The notes beneath the pieces were generated by a model. That model ran no database searches, was not told the origin of the DNA, and worked only from the letters and a program-made list of their open reading frames with translations. A program made the translations under genes and the position numbers. Positions 1 to 11,553 of a DNA stretch of 64,000 nucleotides are shown here, one piece after another (within the stretch, counting starts at the first letter, position 1; each line of letters begins with the position of its first letter). This DNA is from Tillandsia leiboldiana (lineage: Eukaryota; Streptophyta; Magnoliopsida; Poales; Bromeliaceae), in the NCBI GenBank assembly GCA_029204045.2, contig CM055077.1:4691932-4755931 (forward strand). Direction: 5' to 3'.

Positions 1-2198
1 ATAGTTTCCTGGTCATGTAATAGGTAGGTCAATCTATGTCGGTTTTATGATAGGTTAATGTTGCACTCAAACTTATCAGTAATCATGTTGGGTCATTGGA
101 GACAATATTCATACCTTAGTAGGAAAAATAAACCAAGAAACGTATAGTCGGAGAAGACTAAAGAGGCAATTAGATTTCTGAAGACTAAAGAGACAATTAG
201 ATTTGTGCTCATTTTCTTTTTTCGATTTAAAATCACGACTGCTGATGCAGGAGCCAGTTGTTTTGTGGCAAAGTGCAGATAAGAATCCAAAAAAGGGCTT
301 TTGCAAAACTATTCCATCTTTTCTATTCCAGTTTTGCAGCTTTGGTCCATTTTTCTCATTTCTAATTTTGTGCTGAAATCTTCTTCTGAGCTGAAACGCC
401 CCTGGACCACATTATTGGAAAATCCATACACTGGAGTTCCGGCCAGGGTCATTCTGGATCAATTAAGTATCCTCTAGTCGAGAATTGCGGAGACAGAAAA
501 ATGAGCCAAGGTCACAAAATCCAAAAAGAAAGATGATTTTTTCTTCTTTTTTTTCTAGCTGCAAAACTGCTTCAGGTAGAGCTAAACCCTAGCCCTAATT
601 TTTACCATTTCCTTGTCGGCAGTTTCGACTCATCACTCACAAATGAGGAACGAGAACAAAACCGGAAGCAAGCGACTGTGAGAGCAGCATTCGCGCAATG
701 CCTGCTTCTTTCTGCTATATTTGGCGACTGATTGAAGGCGGAGCATGAGAACCTCTTGCCACAATGTGTTTGTCGGTAATGTATATTCGTTGGCATAAGA
801 TACGACTACTACTACCAAATTGCATTGAATCAGAATGTTCCAAATCATCGGCATTTTTCTCCAGTCCAATTCTTCCCCTCTGTGCGAAGGTGCGACTATC
901 TCTGTCTTATGTCTTTGAAATGAATTTGCCTCATAACTCTGTTGTAGTAATCCAGTATCTGATTGACGCTACTGTATTCTATGAGATTTGTTATTTGTAT
1001 ATCTAATAAAGCCTGCTTTTATACTGATAATAAAATAACATCAAGGATAGCTTAACCTTGAATATGTGATGATACTCATCTGACATTTTGCACAACTGGT
1101 TCTTTTTTTGTTGTAACCGTTGTGCACCGGTTTATTTCAAATTTTGTTTGGTAAGTGGCATTCTAGGGCAAGAAAGAAGATCTCTGTACCAAATTGGAAG
1201 AATGAAAATAGTAAATTAAGTGCTGCAAAAAAAAAAGAAGAAAAAAGCTGGATTGTTTTGCTAAAATGAAACTTGTCACTCTTTTCTTGTTCAGCATCTT
1301 TTTGTTTTTTGTTTTTAATCTTTTGGTGAAAAGGTAATGACCAAACCTGATACTCTGACACTACTTTTGGTTTCAAATTGAGACAAAATTAAACTGATTT
1401 GCACCTTTGTCAATTCGTGTAAATTAGTATTGTGCGTACGTTCTTATGTTTGGTTTTTTTTCCCTTTCTTTTTATTGTGTCCTTAAGTCATTTGACTTGT
1501 AAAGTAATTTGAGAGGGTATTTTTTGGATAGATAATTTCTGTTGTATATAGATAAACGATCGGATTAGCTTAATACTTACTGAAATCATCCTAAGATATA
1601 GCAAATGAACTCAAATCACACCCACTAATCTTTCCAAATAAAGAATTTACTGAATTGTAATCTACAGTTCCATCTAAATCTCAAGATTCGAGGGATTCCA
1701 AGCAGGATTCCTCTCTTATGAATTTGTGAGGTGGTATGTGAAAATTGAGCAGGACTTAAACTGCCTGCAACTTTAGGCCATGCTTGCCATTAAGAAGCTC
1801 CACTGCAGAAGTTGGATCCAGATAAAGATAACTTCCGAACCTGACGTTCTCGAGTTCCAATTCCAGCTGGGAGGACCCCGGATTGATGTGTAGAGGGCTA
1901 ATCTCGTATTTAAAGTTGCAATTACGTACACGAGAAAGCATTCGGTACGATAAATACCTTCCACTCTTTTACTTTTATTAAGGCTTATTTGGATGCGCTA
2001 TTTTCTTTTATATTTGCGCAAGAAGCTTATAATTTGAGAGATAGAAATATTGATAAAAACACGCACAGAGTATTACTGTAGAGTAAGATAAATTTCTTGT
2101 AAGTAAAATATGTTATTTTATCAAATCAATAGCTATCAACATCATTCAAAGAGTTAAAATCAAACTCCTAATATGAATCACAATATATATATATATAT
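1..2198. other. Intergenic, no gene supported
   Basis: Only short open frames without recognisable domains or codon-level support occur here. A plant telobox-like string (AAACCCTA) lies near 583-592 and a purine-rich tract near 1226-1250. I cannot assign a gene, a UTR or a known repeat family. Confidence 0.4.
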
Positions 2199-2351
2199 GG
2201 AAAATGCTATGTGTACACCCGTAAGGGGTGTACATCTCACACCCCCACCCATCTAAAGGTGGGGGTGTGATGATGGGTCATTTGATGTGACCCGTAAAAA
2301 ATATCGTCACCATTCAAATGGTGGAGATGTATGGATGTACATGTAGCATTG

Positions 2352-2353
<2 letters not shown>
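2199..2353 (-). mobile_element. Mutator-type MITE, copy A
   Basis: A short element with inverted ends (GGAAAATGCTATGTGTAC at the left, the complement of GAGCAATGCTACATGTAC at the right). The interior is GC-richer and self-complementary: CCCCCACC opposite GGTGGGGG, and GGGTCA opposite TGACCC. It is the reverse-orientation relative of the copies at 45965 and 46162. Both flanks are TA repeats, so the 9-bp duplication (TATATATAT) is compatible but not diagnostic. Confidence 0.75.
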
Positions 2354-2389
<36 letters not shown>

Positions 2390-3640
2390 AATCATAACAC
2401 ATAAGTTATTTGTGGATAATATTTTTTGAATTTAAATTTTTTTATTTTATAAATTTTAAAATTTTTAACTTTAATTTTTTATAAATCTAAAAATTTAAAA
2501 TTTTAAAATTTTAAAATTTGTACAAATTTTGTATATGTAAATTTTTAATTTTTTTATAGAAATTTTTTAATTTATAAAAATTTAAAAATTAAAATTTTTG
2601 CATCATCTTTTACACATTTTTTGAAATAATTAAATTTTTAAATTTAGAGAAATTTTAAATTTTATAACTTTTAAAATTTGTAACTTTAATTTTTAATAAA
2701 TTTATAAATTTAATAAATTTTAAAATTTATACAAATTTTAAAATTTATACAAATTTTAAATTTTTTAACTTTAATTTTTTTTAAAAATTAAACGGTATTA
2801 TTTACTAAAATATAAGCTTTAATTTATACAAATATTAATTATTATTTAATTAATATTTTATATTAATTAATTAGATAAAATATTATTATTATTATTTTAA
2901 AATTATAATTATTTTTATTTTTTTACTATTCTCGCTTATTCCAAAAAATGAACCAAACATAATTTCAGTTATTCTTAAGAATAATAGTTTTATAAACCAA
3001 ACACTATTTTTCTTTTATCCCTAACTATTCCGAAATAGCAAGCTATCTCAGAAATAAAAAAATTTATTTCTAAACTCATAATCCCCGAATCAAATATTGC
3101 CGTAGATATCACATTATCAAATTAGTTTTTAAAAATTAAAAATTTATAAGCAAAAAAAATTTCATGTGCAGTGAGATTGACTTTGTTTTGCAATTGCGGA
3201 TTCAACGGTGAGATAGGCTCCACTCAGGCGTTGAGACCATTAAAATATTTATTAAAACAAATTAAAATTTGAAGACATCACACGCGCCATTGGTTAAGAA
3301 CACGTAATTAATGCTCCATGCACTCAAATATGTAAATTTACAATTGCATATAGGCGTAGTTTCTGCTTTCATTTTTAGTACAAGCAATTTTTAATAAAAA
3401 AAATTGATAAATAAAAATTATAGAACTTATACTGTCTTGAAAAGCAAAAACTCCATATATGTCTTGCCACCTCTGAGATAGGGTGACAAGCTAAAAACTC
3501 CTATCTTAGATAGTAGATTTGTCGTGATGAACTTGATAGTATTGAATCTCGATGTTTAAAGCACCCAAATAGGTAATGCGCTGTTGTGATGCGCTACAAA
3601 GAATTTTTTTCTTTTGAAAAAAAAGAATAATTATTTCTGG
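2354..3640. other. AT-rich intergenic DNA
   Basis: After a short TA repeat (2352-2382) the DNA is low-complexity strings of AAATTTTAAAA type to about 2800, then AT-rich sequence with motifs such as ACCAAAC that often mark MITE ends. No coding potential seen. Confidence 0.5.
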
Positions 3641-4346
3641 GGACCACTGTCATGTTCAGTAAAAAAACTATTTGCAGGAACACAAAGGAGGGGCTATAAG
3701 GTTCTAGACTTAAATAATATGAATGTAGCGTTACTAATTAAGTGGTAGCGGCAATTCCTTTCAAAAAGTAGTCATCTGTAGAGCCCAATCATTGAAGGAA
3801 TATACTATCCTCGGAGAAAACTACTGAGAGAAGGTGCATTCTTCAAACCATTATCATAGTGAGAGTATTTTTAGATGTGGAGTGTCCTACTCGATAGGGA
3901 ATAGGCAAAAAGTTAGTTTCTGGTTGGATATCTGATGTGAAGGAGCTTTCCTTAAAACTCTATACCCTCGTGTTTATGACAATGTAGTGAGCGGCGAAGG
4001 ATTGCTGGGGAAGGAATAGATGGTTGTGGGGTAATATTTTGGCAGGTTTTGCACCTAGCTCCCAACTTGATAGAGATTTGGTTTTGAGGCTAAAAGAGTC
4101 GATTTTCGAGATGATCCTATCCAATAGAGAAGATGAAGTTAAATGGAGATGGGCCCGATCCAAGATGTTTTCAGTTAAATTATTCTATAAATTCCTACAA
4201 GATGGCCAAGTATCTGATAGGAGCTTTGTATAACTGTGGAAGATTAAATTCCTGCTTGAAAGTCAAGATTTTTATATGGATAGTTCTAAAAATAAAAGTA
4301 CTTACAAAGAATATCCTACTTAAAATGAGATAGAATGGACAGGAGA
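3641..4346 (+). pseudogene. Decayed LINE reverse-transcriptase C-terminal region, part 1
   Basis: Broken frames on + resemble the C-terminal part of plant L1-type LINE ORF2. One piece near 3685-3760 reads RGYKVLDLNNMNVALLIKW, like the GGLGVxxLxxMNxALLxKW motif of that family. A second piece (4024-4233) contains EDEVKWRWARSKMFSVKLFY, like the start of the zf-RVT domain (DEVxWxWxxxGxFSVKSxY). Several in-frame stops and frame changes show it is dead. It is interrupted at 4346 by a solo LTR and resumes at 8258. The family call rests on recalled motif similarity; superfamily is fairly sure, subfamily not. Confidence 0.65.
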
Positions 4347-7300
4347 TGTCACGCCCCGGGGTCGAAACTGGGACCCGGGCTCGCCAACAGATCCGCCACC
4401 TATGCCAAATCCGCATAGGCGAAGCGTCCTACCTGCAAGAAAAGAGCTAAGCTAAACAGATATCAGAGCTAAAAGATAAAACTGCTGTAAAATTAAAACC
4501 AATGATCTGTACAACTGGAACTAAAGGTACAAAGCCCATCTCCCATAATGATAATCATACAATAACCTCAAATACAAACTCTGGACTCAACAGGGAGGTA
4601 ATCCTGAATAAATAAATGATACAACAGTGTACAGACTCTCAGTACAAGTCAGATCATCACAATACATCAGTCTCTCAAAGAGAAAATAAAAACACTAATC
4701 TACCGACTGTACTGAAGATCTCCTCTGAAAGGGGTACCGCTACTCTCCAAAGATAGGTAGGGATCTAGCTCGCGGCTCCCTCGCCTCGGACAGCAACCGC
4801 AGAATCAGCAACACCCGCTAAGACTCTGCAAAACAAAGGAGAGAAGGGACAAAATGGGGGAAAAACCCCCAACGGGTGTGAGAACTACAACAAAAAGGAG
4901 TTCTCAGTGGGTGTCGCCACCAGGCCCGACGATCTGCCCACCAAGTCCACGAGAGGTAAAAGATGACCAATGCAATAAAACTGAAAGAAGAAGCTGGAGA
5001 CACTCTACAGCTACCATGCCTCTATCCAAAAGCTCAATGGGGAAACTCTGATAAGGATATACAACACTCTCACACGTGGTCCTCAATCGACCCAATCGAG
5101 CTGACTGCCACATCGGGTCCAGTCAAACCTGCGCCTACTTACAACCACCTCCCGCTGACGGGCAGGAATTACGTAGGGCGTCCAAACGGACTAACTCGCT
5201 ATCGAGTAGTGGCTCATGCAGGCTATAGTCAAAATCCATGCCCTCTCTCTCAGAACGGATAAACTCAAGATGCTCAACTTCTCACACAATGGTAAAAGAA
5301 CTCACAACGACCACGGGACCACCGTCAAACCCCATACGGTTCCCAACAACACTAGCACTGGTCTACACACAGCCACTAGACTCCACTCGGTCCCCCCGAC
5401 ACGAGTGCAACAATAAAAGTATCTGCCTGAAAGAAAACCCAATCTCATCACCAGTAAACACTGGTACTGCCTGCTCTGCCTGCCGCATCGGGTATGCCAG
5501 TCTATGCATAGCACCGATGCAAAGAAGGAGTCTCAAGGACTCAAAGTCTGTCAGTAGCGGAATCTGCACACATGGCTCGAAACCGCGGGATCGGCACACA
5601 TGGCTCGCATCCCAAAAAGTATCAGACCGGCACACATGGCTCGGCCAAAGGCCTACCTCCGGAGTGGCACTCGAGGGGAGCGACCCACACGAGTAAAGTA
5701 ACATCTGTAACAAGTAACCATGTATAGCATGACTAGATCACGACTCTGATCAAAGTGGAAAAAACCCTCCACTAAAGAAAACCCGTACCCCCAAGCAAAG
5801 AGATAATAAACAGTAAGTGGGAAACTCCATCCACTAGAGGAATCCTATCCCCTAATCTGATACAATAGTAATAGCCCGGTCAACCACCCAAGATTCGTGG
5901 TTACCGCAATACCCTACCATCAAGCCCAACCTGTCCCAGATCTCAAAATCTGACTACACTAACCCAAACCCCCTGCTCGCGCACGAGCTGCAAATACCCA
6001 GAGCCTCAAATGAAAGGAGAAAAGAATAATAAAAAGGTTTCTCCTATGTCAATTCCAGTTCCAATACGTAGTGTAGCAGTAAAAGATGGCCTAACTATAT
6101 GTCCAAACAAGCATGCATTTGTCCTCAAAGAAGGATAAAGAAAATAACCTCATGCCAAAATTATCACCGACTATACCTGTCCAATAATCCTCGAACCATA
6201 ATCGCTCCTCAGAGTAGAACCTGCACATAACTCCATAATCCTATTCCCTTGCATAAACCAGCCTCATAAAAGGTTATGTGCTAACATGGCATGATAATTA
6301 ATCATAAAGGGTGACTTGTCTTAGGTAAGCTTCCACTAATCATCATCATGAATATTTGATTAATACCATTGTCATAAAATGAACAATTAACTTACAATTC
6401 CCATAATATCAACATTGTTAAGCTTACCGATTAATCCCAGGTATTGTACCCTACACCTGCATGCCATTCTAACATATAGAATTAGAGAACTGTCCACCGG
6501 TTCTCGGAACAAAGCACCCACCTGAAACGCATTCCGCAGGCAAAGCCGAAGTCGGTGAAGTACGCAGCCACACGAAATCCAAAATCCGCCGGAACCGCAC
6601 CCTCGGTAAACAGTCGCACAAACCACTGTTCCAACAAACAACAACGAAGCCGAGGATTAATTACACCACAATCAAAACTCTCAAAACAGCACATGCTGTT
6701 TTCTACCAACCAGCAGAGAGAAGAAGCCTTTTCACCTGTATACAGACCTCCAAAAATTCCCAAAAAATCACGGTTGCGATCCTCGCGACGAGTAGCCCCA
6801 AATCGACTCTTTAAACGCCCCGTTCTGATACCTGTAGGCCAAGAAACAATTCGGACAACATTGGGAGCCATTCCCTCAAGAACACAGTTCTGCTGAAAAG
6901 ATAGCAGTAAAGAAGCTTAATTCTCACCCTCGAAATGACCTCATAAAAATCCAATAAAAATACGGGCGCGTTCCTCTCGAAGAGTAGATATCAATCGAGT
7001 CTTTAAAGGTCTCGTTCCGATGCACGAGCGCAGAGATAAAAATCCGACAAGCCTCCGCTGTCCAAGAATCCACCAGCAAAACAGTGGCTCAGATATGCCT
7101 CGGGAACTGTGCCAAAAACTCGAAATGCGGAGAAGTAATCAACACGAAAAACGAAGCCTTACCTCTCGTGAACGCGCTGCCACAAAAATCATCGAAAAAG
7201 ATGGTCTGAGTAAGCCAAGGGAGCCTGCGCACCGAAACGCGACAAAGGGGATCACCGGTGAAGGAAAGTTGCACTGCGCCGAAGAGCCGCAAACCTCAAA

Positions 7301-8257
7301 GTGCGTGCCACCAAAAATTCCCAAACTTCCTCAGAAGATAGAGCACAAGATGATGAAGAACTTTGCTTCAGGGATCAGGAGAAGATGACCACGGGAAAAG
7401 CTCCAAAACGCAGGCCAAAGGGGGCTATTTATAGCCACCAAAGAACAATTGCCAAAATTCCATCTATGTCCCTGGATTCGGGCGCCCGAAATAATCGGGT
7501 TGCTACAGTAAGGGCCCGGAATCCTCACGGCCCGCCACGCGGCCCGCTGCGCAGCCCACCCGCGCCCTACTGCGCCCGATGCACGTGCGCCCGCCAATGG
7601 CAGCGCGCCACGTGGCACCGACACCCGTGGACCGCGCACGTCGCGCGCCTGCCCCCGCGCGTACGGCCACCTGCCCCGGTCACCTACTCCGCTCCTTGCG
7701 TGGACCGCGCGCACAAAACCGCTCCAATAGCAAGCCGCCACGTGTCCTCCCCTGGTGCACGCCTCGCCCGTGGACCGCGCACCTGCCCGCGCGCCTGCCC
7801 GCGGCCGCGCGCCGCCTGCCCGAGCCTGCGCCGCCGCCTTCCGCCGCTGCCCGCCGCGGCCGGCGATCGCCGGGAACACTGTTCCGGCCAGTGAACAGTA
7901 ATTTACTGTAGCAAACTCCGAAAAATGCACATAAATAGTCCATTTTGATCGTTTTCGCGCGCTGAGTCCAAATCCGGTGTCCGATTTGCCAAATTCCATT
8001 CCTAAAAATTGCCGAAGGCATCCGGAAAGGTGTTTCTTGGTCCAAACTTCGCGCTGAGTCTATTTTTAATATCCGCTTCGCGCGAAATTACTTATAAACA
8101 TCCAACGGGGTCCTCCGATCACTTATATGATCCATTTAACACCCGAAGTCCAACACTTGTGTCCAATTTAGTGCAGAAACACCGCCGACACGCCACATAA
8201 GCCTCCAAAAGCTGCTGGTCACGCTGTAGAAGCCCTGCAGAGATCCGGGTCACCACA
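4347..8257 (-). mobile_element. Gypsy-type solo LTR, copy 1 (3.9 kb)
   Basis: The element runs from TGTCACGCCCC to GGGTCACCACA, with the retroviral TG...CA ends, and is flanked by a perfect 5-bp duplication GGAGA (4342-4346 and 8258-8262). No protease, RT or integrase is present, so it is a solo LTR left by LTR-LTR recombination. It shares its head and many internal blocks with 57829-60838 and 61695-64000. A minus-strand TATAAATAG (7426-7433) with G-boxes on its 5' side indicates minus orientation, LTR start TGTGGTGACCC. Long LTRs of this kind are known from Tekay/Del chromoviruses; the clade is inferred. GC-rich frames around 7300-8045 are shadows. Confidence 0.85.
7426..7744 (-). promoter_or_regulatory. 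U3 promoter of solo LTR copy 1: TATA box and G-boxes
   Basis: On the minus strand a consensus TATAAATAG lies at 7426-7433. Upstream of it, in a very GC-rich stretch, are three palindromic G-boxes (CACGTG) at 7582-7587, 7609-7614 and 7739-7744, and CCAAT strings. G-boxes bind plant bZIP and bHLH factors; activity here is inferred from layout only. Confidence 0.5.
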
Positions 8258-8480
8258 GGAGAAATGTGTTTTTTGTCCGTATAAATCTAAGACGGTGGAT
8301 CATCTATTTATGAAATGTCAAAACACCATAGCTATGCTTCAAGTTATCATACCGAACAAATTACCGCTCACCAATTGCTATTCATCCAGTAGGCTCTGAA
8401 TAGTAAGTAGACTAAAAGGTGAAGCAGTAGATGAAAGGGAGTTAGCGTCAAACACTACCGCGTGGTGGATCATCTGGTTG
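8258..8480 (+). pseudogene. Decayed LINE reverse-transcriptase region, part 2 (zf-RVT end)
   Basis: This continues the LINE remnant after the solo LTR, starting with the second copy of the GGAGA duplication. The + strand reads a CxxC...HLFxxC pattern (CPYKSKTVDHLFMKC), matching the zinc-binding end of LINE ORF2 (zf-RVT: CxxC, then HLFxxC). Frames decay soon after. Confidence 0.6.
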
Positions 8481-9049
8481 CTGTGAAACAAATTTTTTTT
8501 TGATAATTTGAAAAAACGTTGAGATGCCTATTATCAGAGATTCGATCTCTTAGGAACTTGTGGGGCCAATGTTGCCGCTTGCAATAGTTTTTTTTTTCTT
8601 CCTCAAGTCCGAGTTGTCTCTTACTATAGGCTAGTTCATCTCATATAAATGAAGAGTAGTATGCTATGTTGATATTAAAAATAATTTATTTTTTGATAAA
8701 AATAAATTTATTAATACTACATAATACTGCACAATTATTTATAATTAGATATAACTAGAGGTAAATTAGCCTAAAATTATTAATGAATGTGATAGAGAGT
8801 ATTTTTGATATAAATCATTAACAATTTTGAAGAGATATCAATAATATTTTATAACTTTTGAGGGGCACATTTGAATTTTATATAAATATATATATTTACT
8901 ATTTATTATATAGATATATTATATTTAATTTATAAATATATGTTATATGTTAAATTATAAAAAATAGCTGTTTATCTACAAAAACCAAAAGCTAAAACTT
9001 GGAATACACAATTTTTTTTAAGTGCCTTTGCTTATATATTTTTTACTAT
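8481..9049. other. Intergenic, nothing recognised
   Basis: AT-rich sequence with homopolymer runs; no open frame of interest or terminal repeats recognised. Confidence 0.4.
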
Positions 9050-9217
9050 GAGCAATGCTACATGTACATTCCAAAGGGATATACATCCTACATCCATTCA
9101 TCTAATGGTGGGGGAGTCACTTCACAAATTGTGAAGTGACCCCTCACCACACCTCATCCATTGGATGAGTGGGGTGTGTGATGTACACCCCACAAGAATG
9201 TACACTTAGCATTTTTC
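9050..9217 (+). mobile_element. Mutator-type MITE, copy B
   Basis: 168 bp running from GAGCAATGCTACATGTACA to TGTACACTTAGCATTTTTC, which are imperfect inverted repeats. It is flanked by a perfect, non-repetitive 9-bp duplication TTTTACTAT (9041-9049 and 9218-9226). The interior holds a palindrome TCACTTCACAAATTGTGAAG. A 9-bp duplication is the hallmark of the Mutator superfamily. It has no coding capacity. Confidence 0.9.
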
Positions 9218-9472
9218 TTTTACTATTATGCAAAACAACTGAATGGTCCGTGAGATGCTCCGAATATAAAATAATTTAATACTAAATTTTAATTAAAATA
9301 TTTATATTATTTTATTTTTTTAATTATTAATTAAATAAATTTAAAAAATAATTTGTGCCATATAACTTATTTTATAAAGGTATATATGGGAAATAAATTT
9401 ATTAAAAAATTTTATACAAATTTAAAATATAGTAAATTTAATAGATATATTAACTATTAGTTAATAAAAATA

Positions 9473-9504
<32 letters not shown>

Positions 9505-10681
9505 CCACACCTACTAAATATAGAAATCTTAAAGTAAAAAATTCATTAATTTTCATTCATAAAAAAAAAAAAGAAGCTTCTATCAGGTTCACCATTCAAG
9601 ATTCTATAAAATTCAGCATTCAGGCTAAAATATAATTTAATAAATATAATTTATATTATATAAAAAATATTTAATCGAAATTTATATAAATTTTAATTAA
9701 CTAAAATAAATTGTAAAAAAATTTAAAATTATAAAAATTTGTTAAAAAAATAAATTTGAGCTGTCTCTTTTAAAGCGTCTTAATAGTTGAGAAGGTCTTC
9801 ACACATTTTTTATCAAATTTTTTTCTAAGAAATAATAAAATAAAAAAAAAAAAAAGAATCTCAATTCAAAAGAATTATAGTTGAGAAGTATCTAGATATT
9901 TTTATCTATATTAAAGCAAAATTTGGTGAACTCAATATATAAATAAATTTTGTGCATTTTATTTTTTAGAAACCCGATATAAAAATTTAAACTCTAATAA
10001 TATTTTATATAAAGGCTCTCTATATAATATAGATCGTATTAATAGTAATTATTAAAAATGTGGGTTAGTGTACCGAATATTCATGCACCGGGTGTGGGTA
10101 AATTTTTTTTTATAGATGAGAAGTGGGTTGGGAGGGAATAATTTCATTTTTGGATGCATATTTGAATATTAAACACCATAAGTAGTGATAAATTTTATTG
10201 TTGAAATTTAAATACTATAATATTTTATTAGTATAGCAATCTGCACGATATAGCAGGTAAATATTATTAAAATAAAATTATTACGGAATGCCTTTTTATA
10301 ATTAATACTATAAAAATAATATTAAATATATATTATTTTTAAATTTATAAGTAATTGATATAATATAATGATCGTTCTTTGTGATGTATAGTTCTTATTG
10401 TAGAGTTAAAAGTATAATCTACTGAACAATTGAAAACTAAAAATACGAAAAAAAAAAAAAAAAGGGCCTAAGTAATAATTTCACTTGATATACAAACTAA
10501 ACTATTTTATCAAATTAATTAGTAAAAAATTAATATTATCCCATCCACAATGAAAAAAAAATCTCAATGTAAGTATAAATTATAAAGTTAGACAAAAAAA
10601 AAAAGTTTGAAAATAAAAATATATATTTAAATGAAAGTAGAAAATTCAATTCTACTTGGCTTATTTTTTTCGTCATAAAAT

Positions 10682-10685
<4 letters not shown>
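9218..10685. other. AT-rich intergenic DNA
   Basis: Very AT-rich, with a TA microsatellite (about 9472-9502) and several poly-A tracts. No gene or element ends recognised. Confidence 0.4.

Positions 10686-10751
<66 letters not shown>
10686..10751. repeat. TA microsatellite flanking the copia element, left
   Basis: An uninterrupted TA run of about 65 bp abuts the left LTR. With the AT run at 16233-16326 it is probably one microsatellite split by the insertion. Confidence 0.9.
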
Positions 10752-10755
<4 letters not shown>

Positions 10756-11419
10756 AGATCGAAACGGCAAAAAATAGATCCAAGAATAAAAATAATATAA
10801 GAAAAGAAAAGAAAGAGCACACCAAGTTTTACATGGTTCGGCCACCGGCCTACATCCACGGGCGAAGACGGAGCAAAGACTTTTATTAAAACCAAAAGAA
10901 GAATACAATGATTATATCTCTCAAGAAAACCGAAACTCCGAATAGATCCGAAATATCAAAATTTGCATCCACCCTAACGATTCCTAAGAATCCAATCGTA
11001 TGGACGCCCTCACCTTAGAGCTTCAATTCCTTAATTAATTGCCGGCTTCATTAGCAACATATGACTCCTCCAATACGGCCTCTCTTCTCTTGGGTTGCTT
11101 AAATTAATTAGAGCATAGCCTCTAATTAAAATCCCGGCTTCATTAATATGGCCGTATGTACCAACACCAACAACACGTATCTTCCTTGATTGACCTAAAT
11201 TAATTAGCGCTTCGGCTAATTAAAAGTTGCGGCTTCATTAAAGTGGCCGGGTTATATATAATATATGCCTCCAAACTAGAATCTAATTAGGATTTGTAGT
11301 CTAATTAAACTCCTAATTAAATTCAAGTTTTACCCAACAATCTAAATCTTATATTATCCTAATTAGATTAGGATTTAACTTCAATTTAGATAAATACAAA
11401 TCTAAACCAAATTATAACA
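10752..11419 (-). repeat. Copia LTR, left (3' LTR in element orientation)
   Basis: Begins TGTTAGATCG and ends ATTATAACA on +, giving TG...CA. It is a direct repeat of 15562-16230. Confidence 0.93.
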
Positions 11420-11420
11420 A

Positions 11421-11430
11421 TCTCCACCTT
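11421..11430 (-). other. Copia polypurine tract
   Basis: On the minus strand AAGGTGGAGA precedes the 3' LTR by one base. This purine tract primes plus-strand DNA synthesis. Confidence 0.75.
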
Positions 11431-11553
11431 GGTTTGATTTGTAGTCTTTAGCCGCTGTGTTGAGGTTGCCACAAAACTCCACCTTGACTTGAATTTCACC
11501 TTAATGCTCCTTAATGCTCCGTGCTCCGTCTTCTCCAAACGCCCCATAGGGCC

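Noticed and set aside
764..1006. 80-codon + frame and overlapping minus frames near 600-870
   Set aside because: No recognisable protein features, and frames are open on both strands at lengths expected by chance.
4854..5713. Overlapping frames of 65-152 codons inside solo LTR copy 1
   Set aside because: No domains, several frames open at once, and the sequence is LTR repeat also found in copies 2 and 3.
7301..8045. Long GC-rich frames on both strands (up to 222 codons) in solo LTR copy 1
   Set aside because: They are Ala/Arg/Pro-rich translations of non-coding LTR promoter DNA. The matching region of copy 2 is frame-disrupted.
10681..10908. Tyr-Ile repeat proteins at 10681, 16216 and 32747
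   Set aside because: Translations of TA microsatellites.
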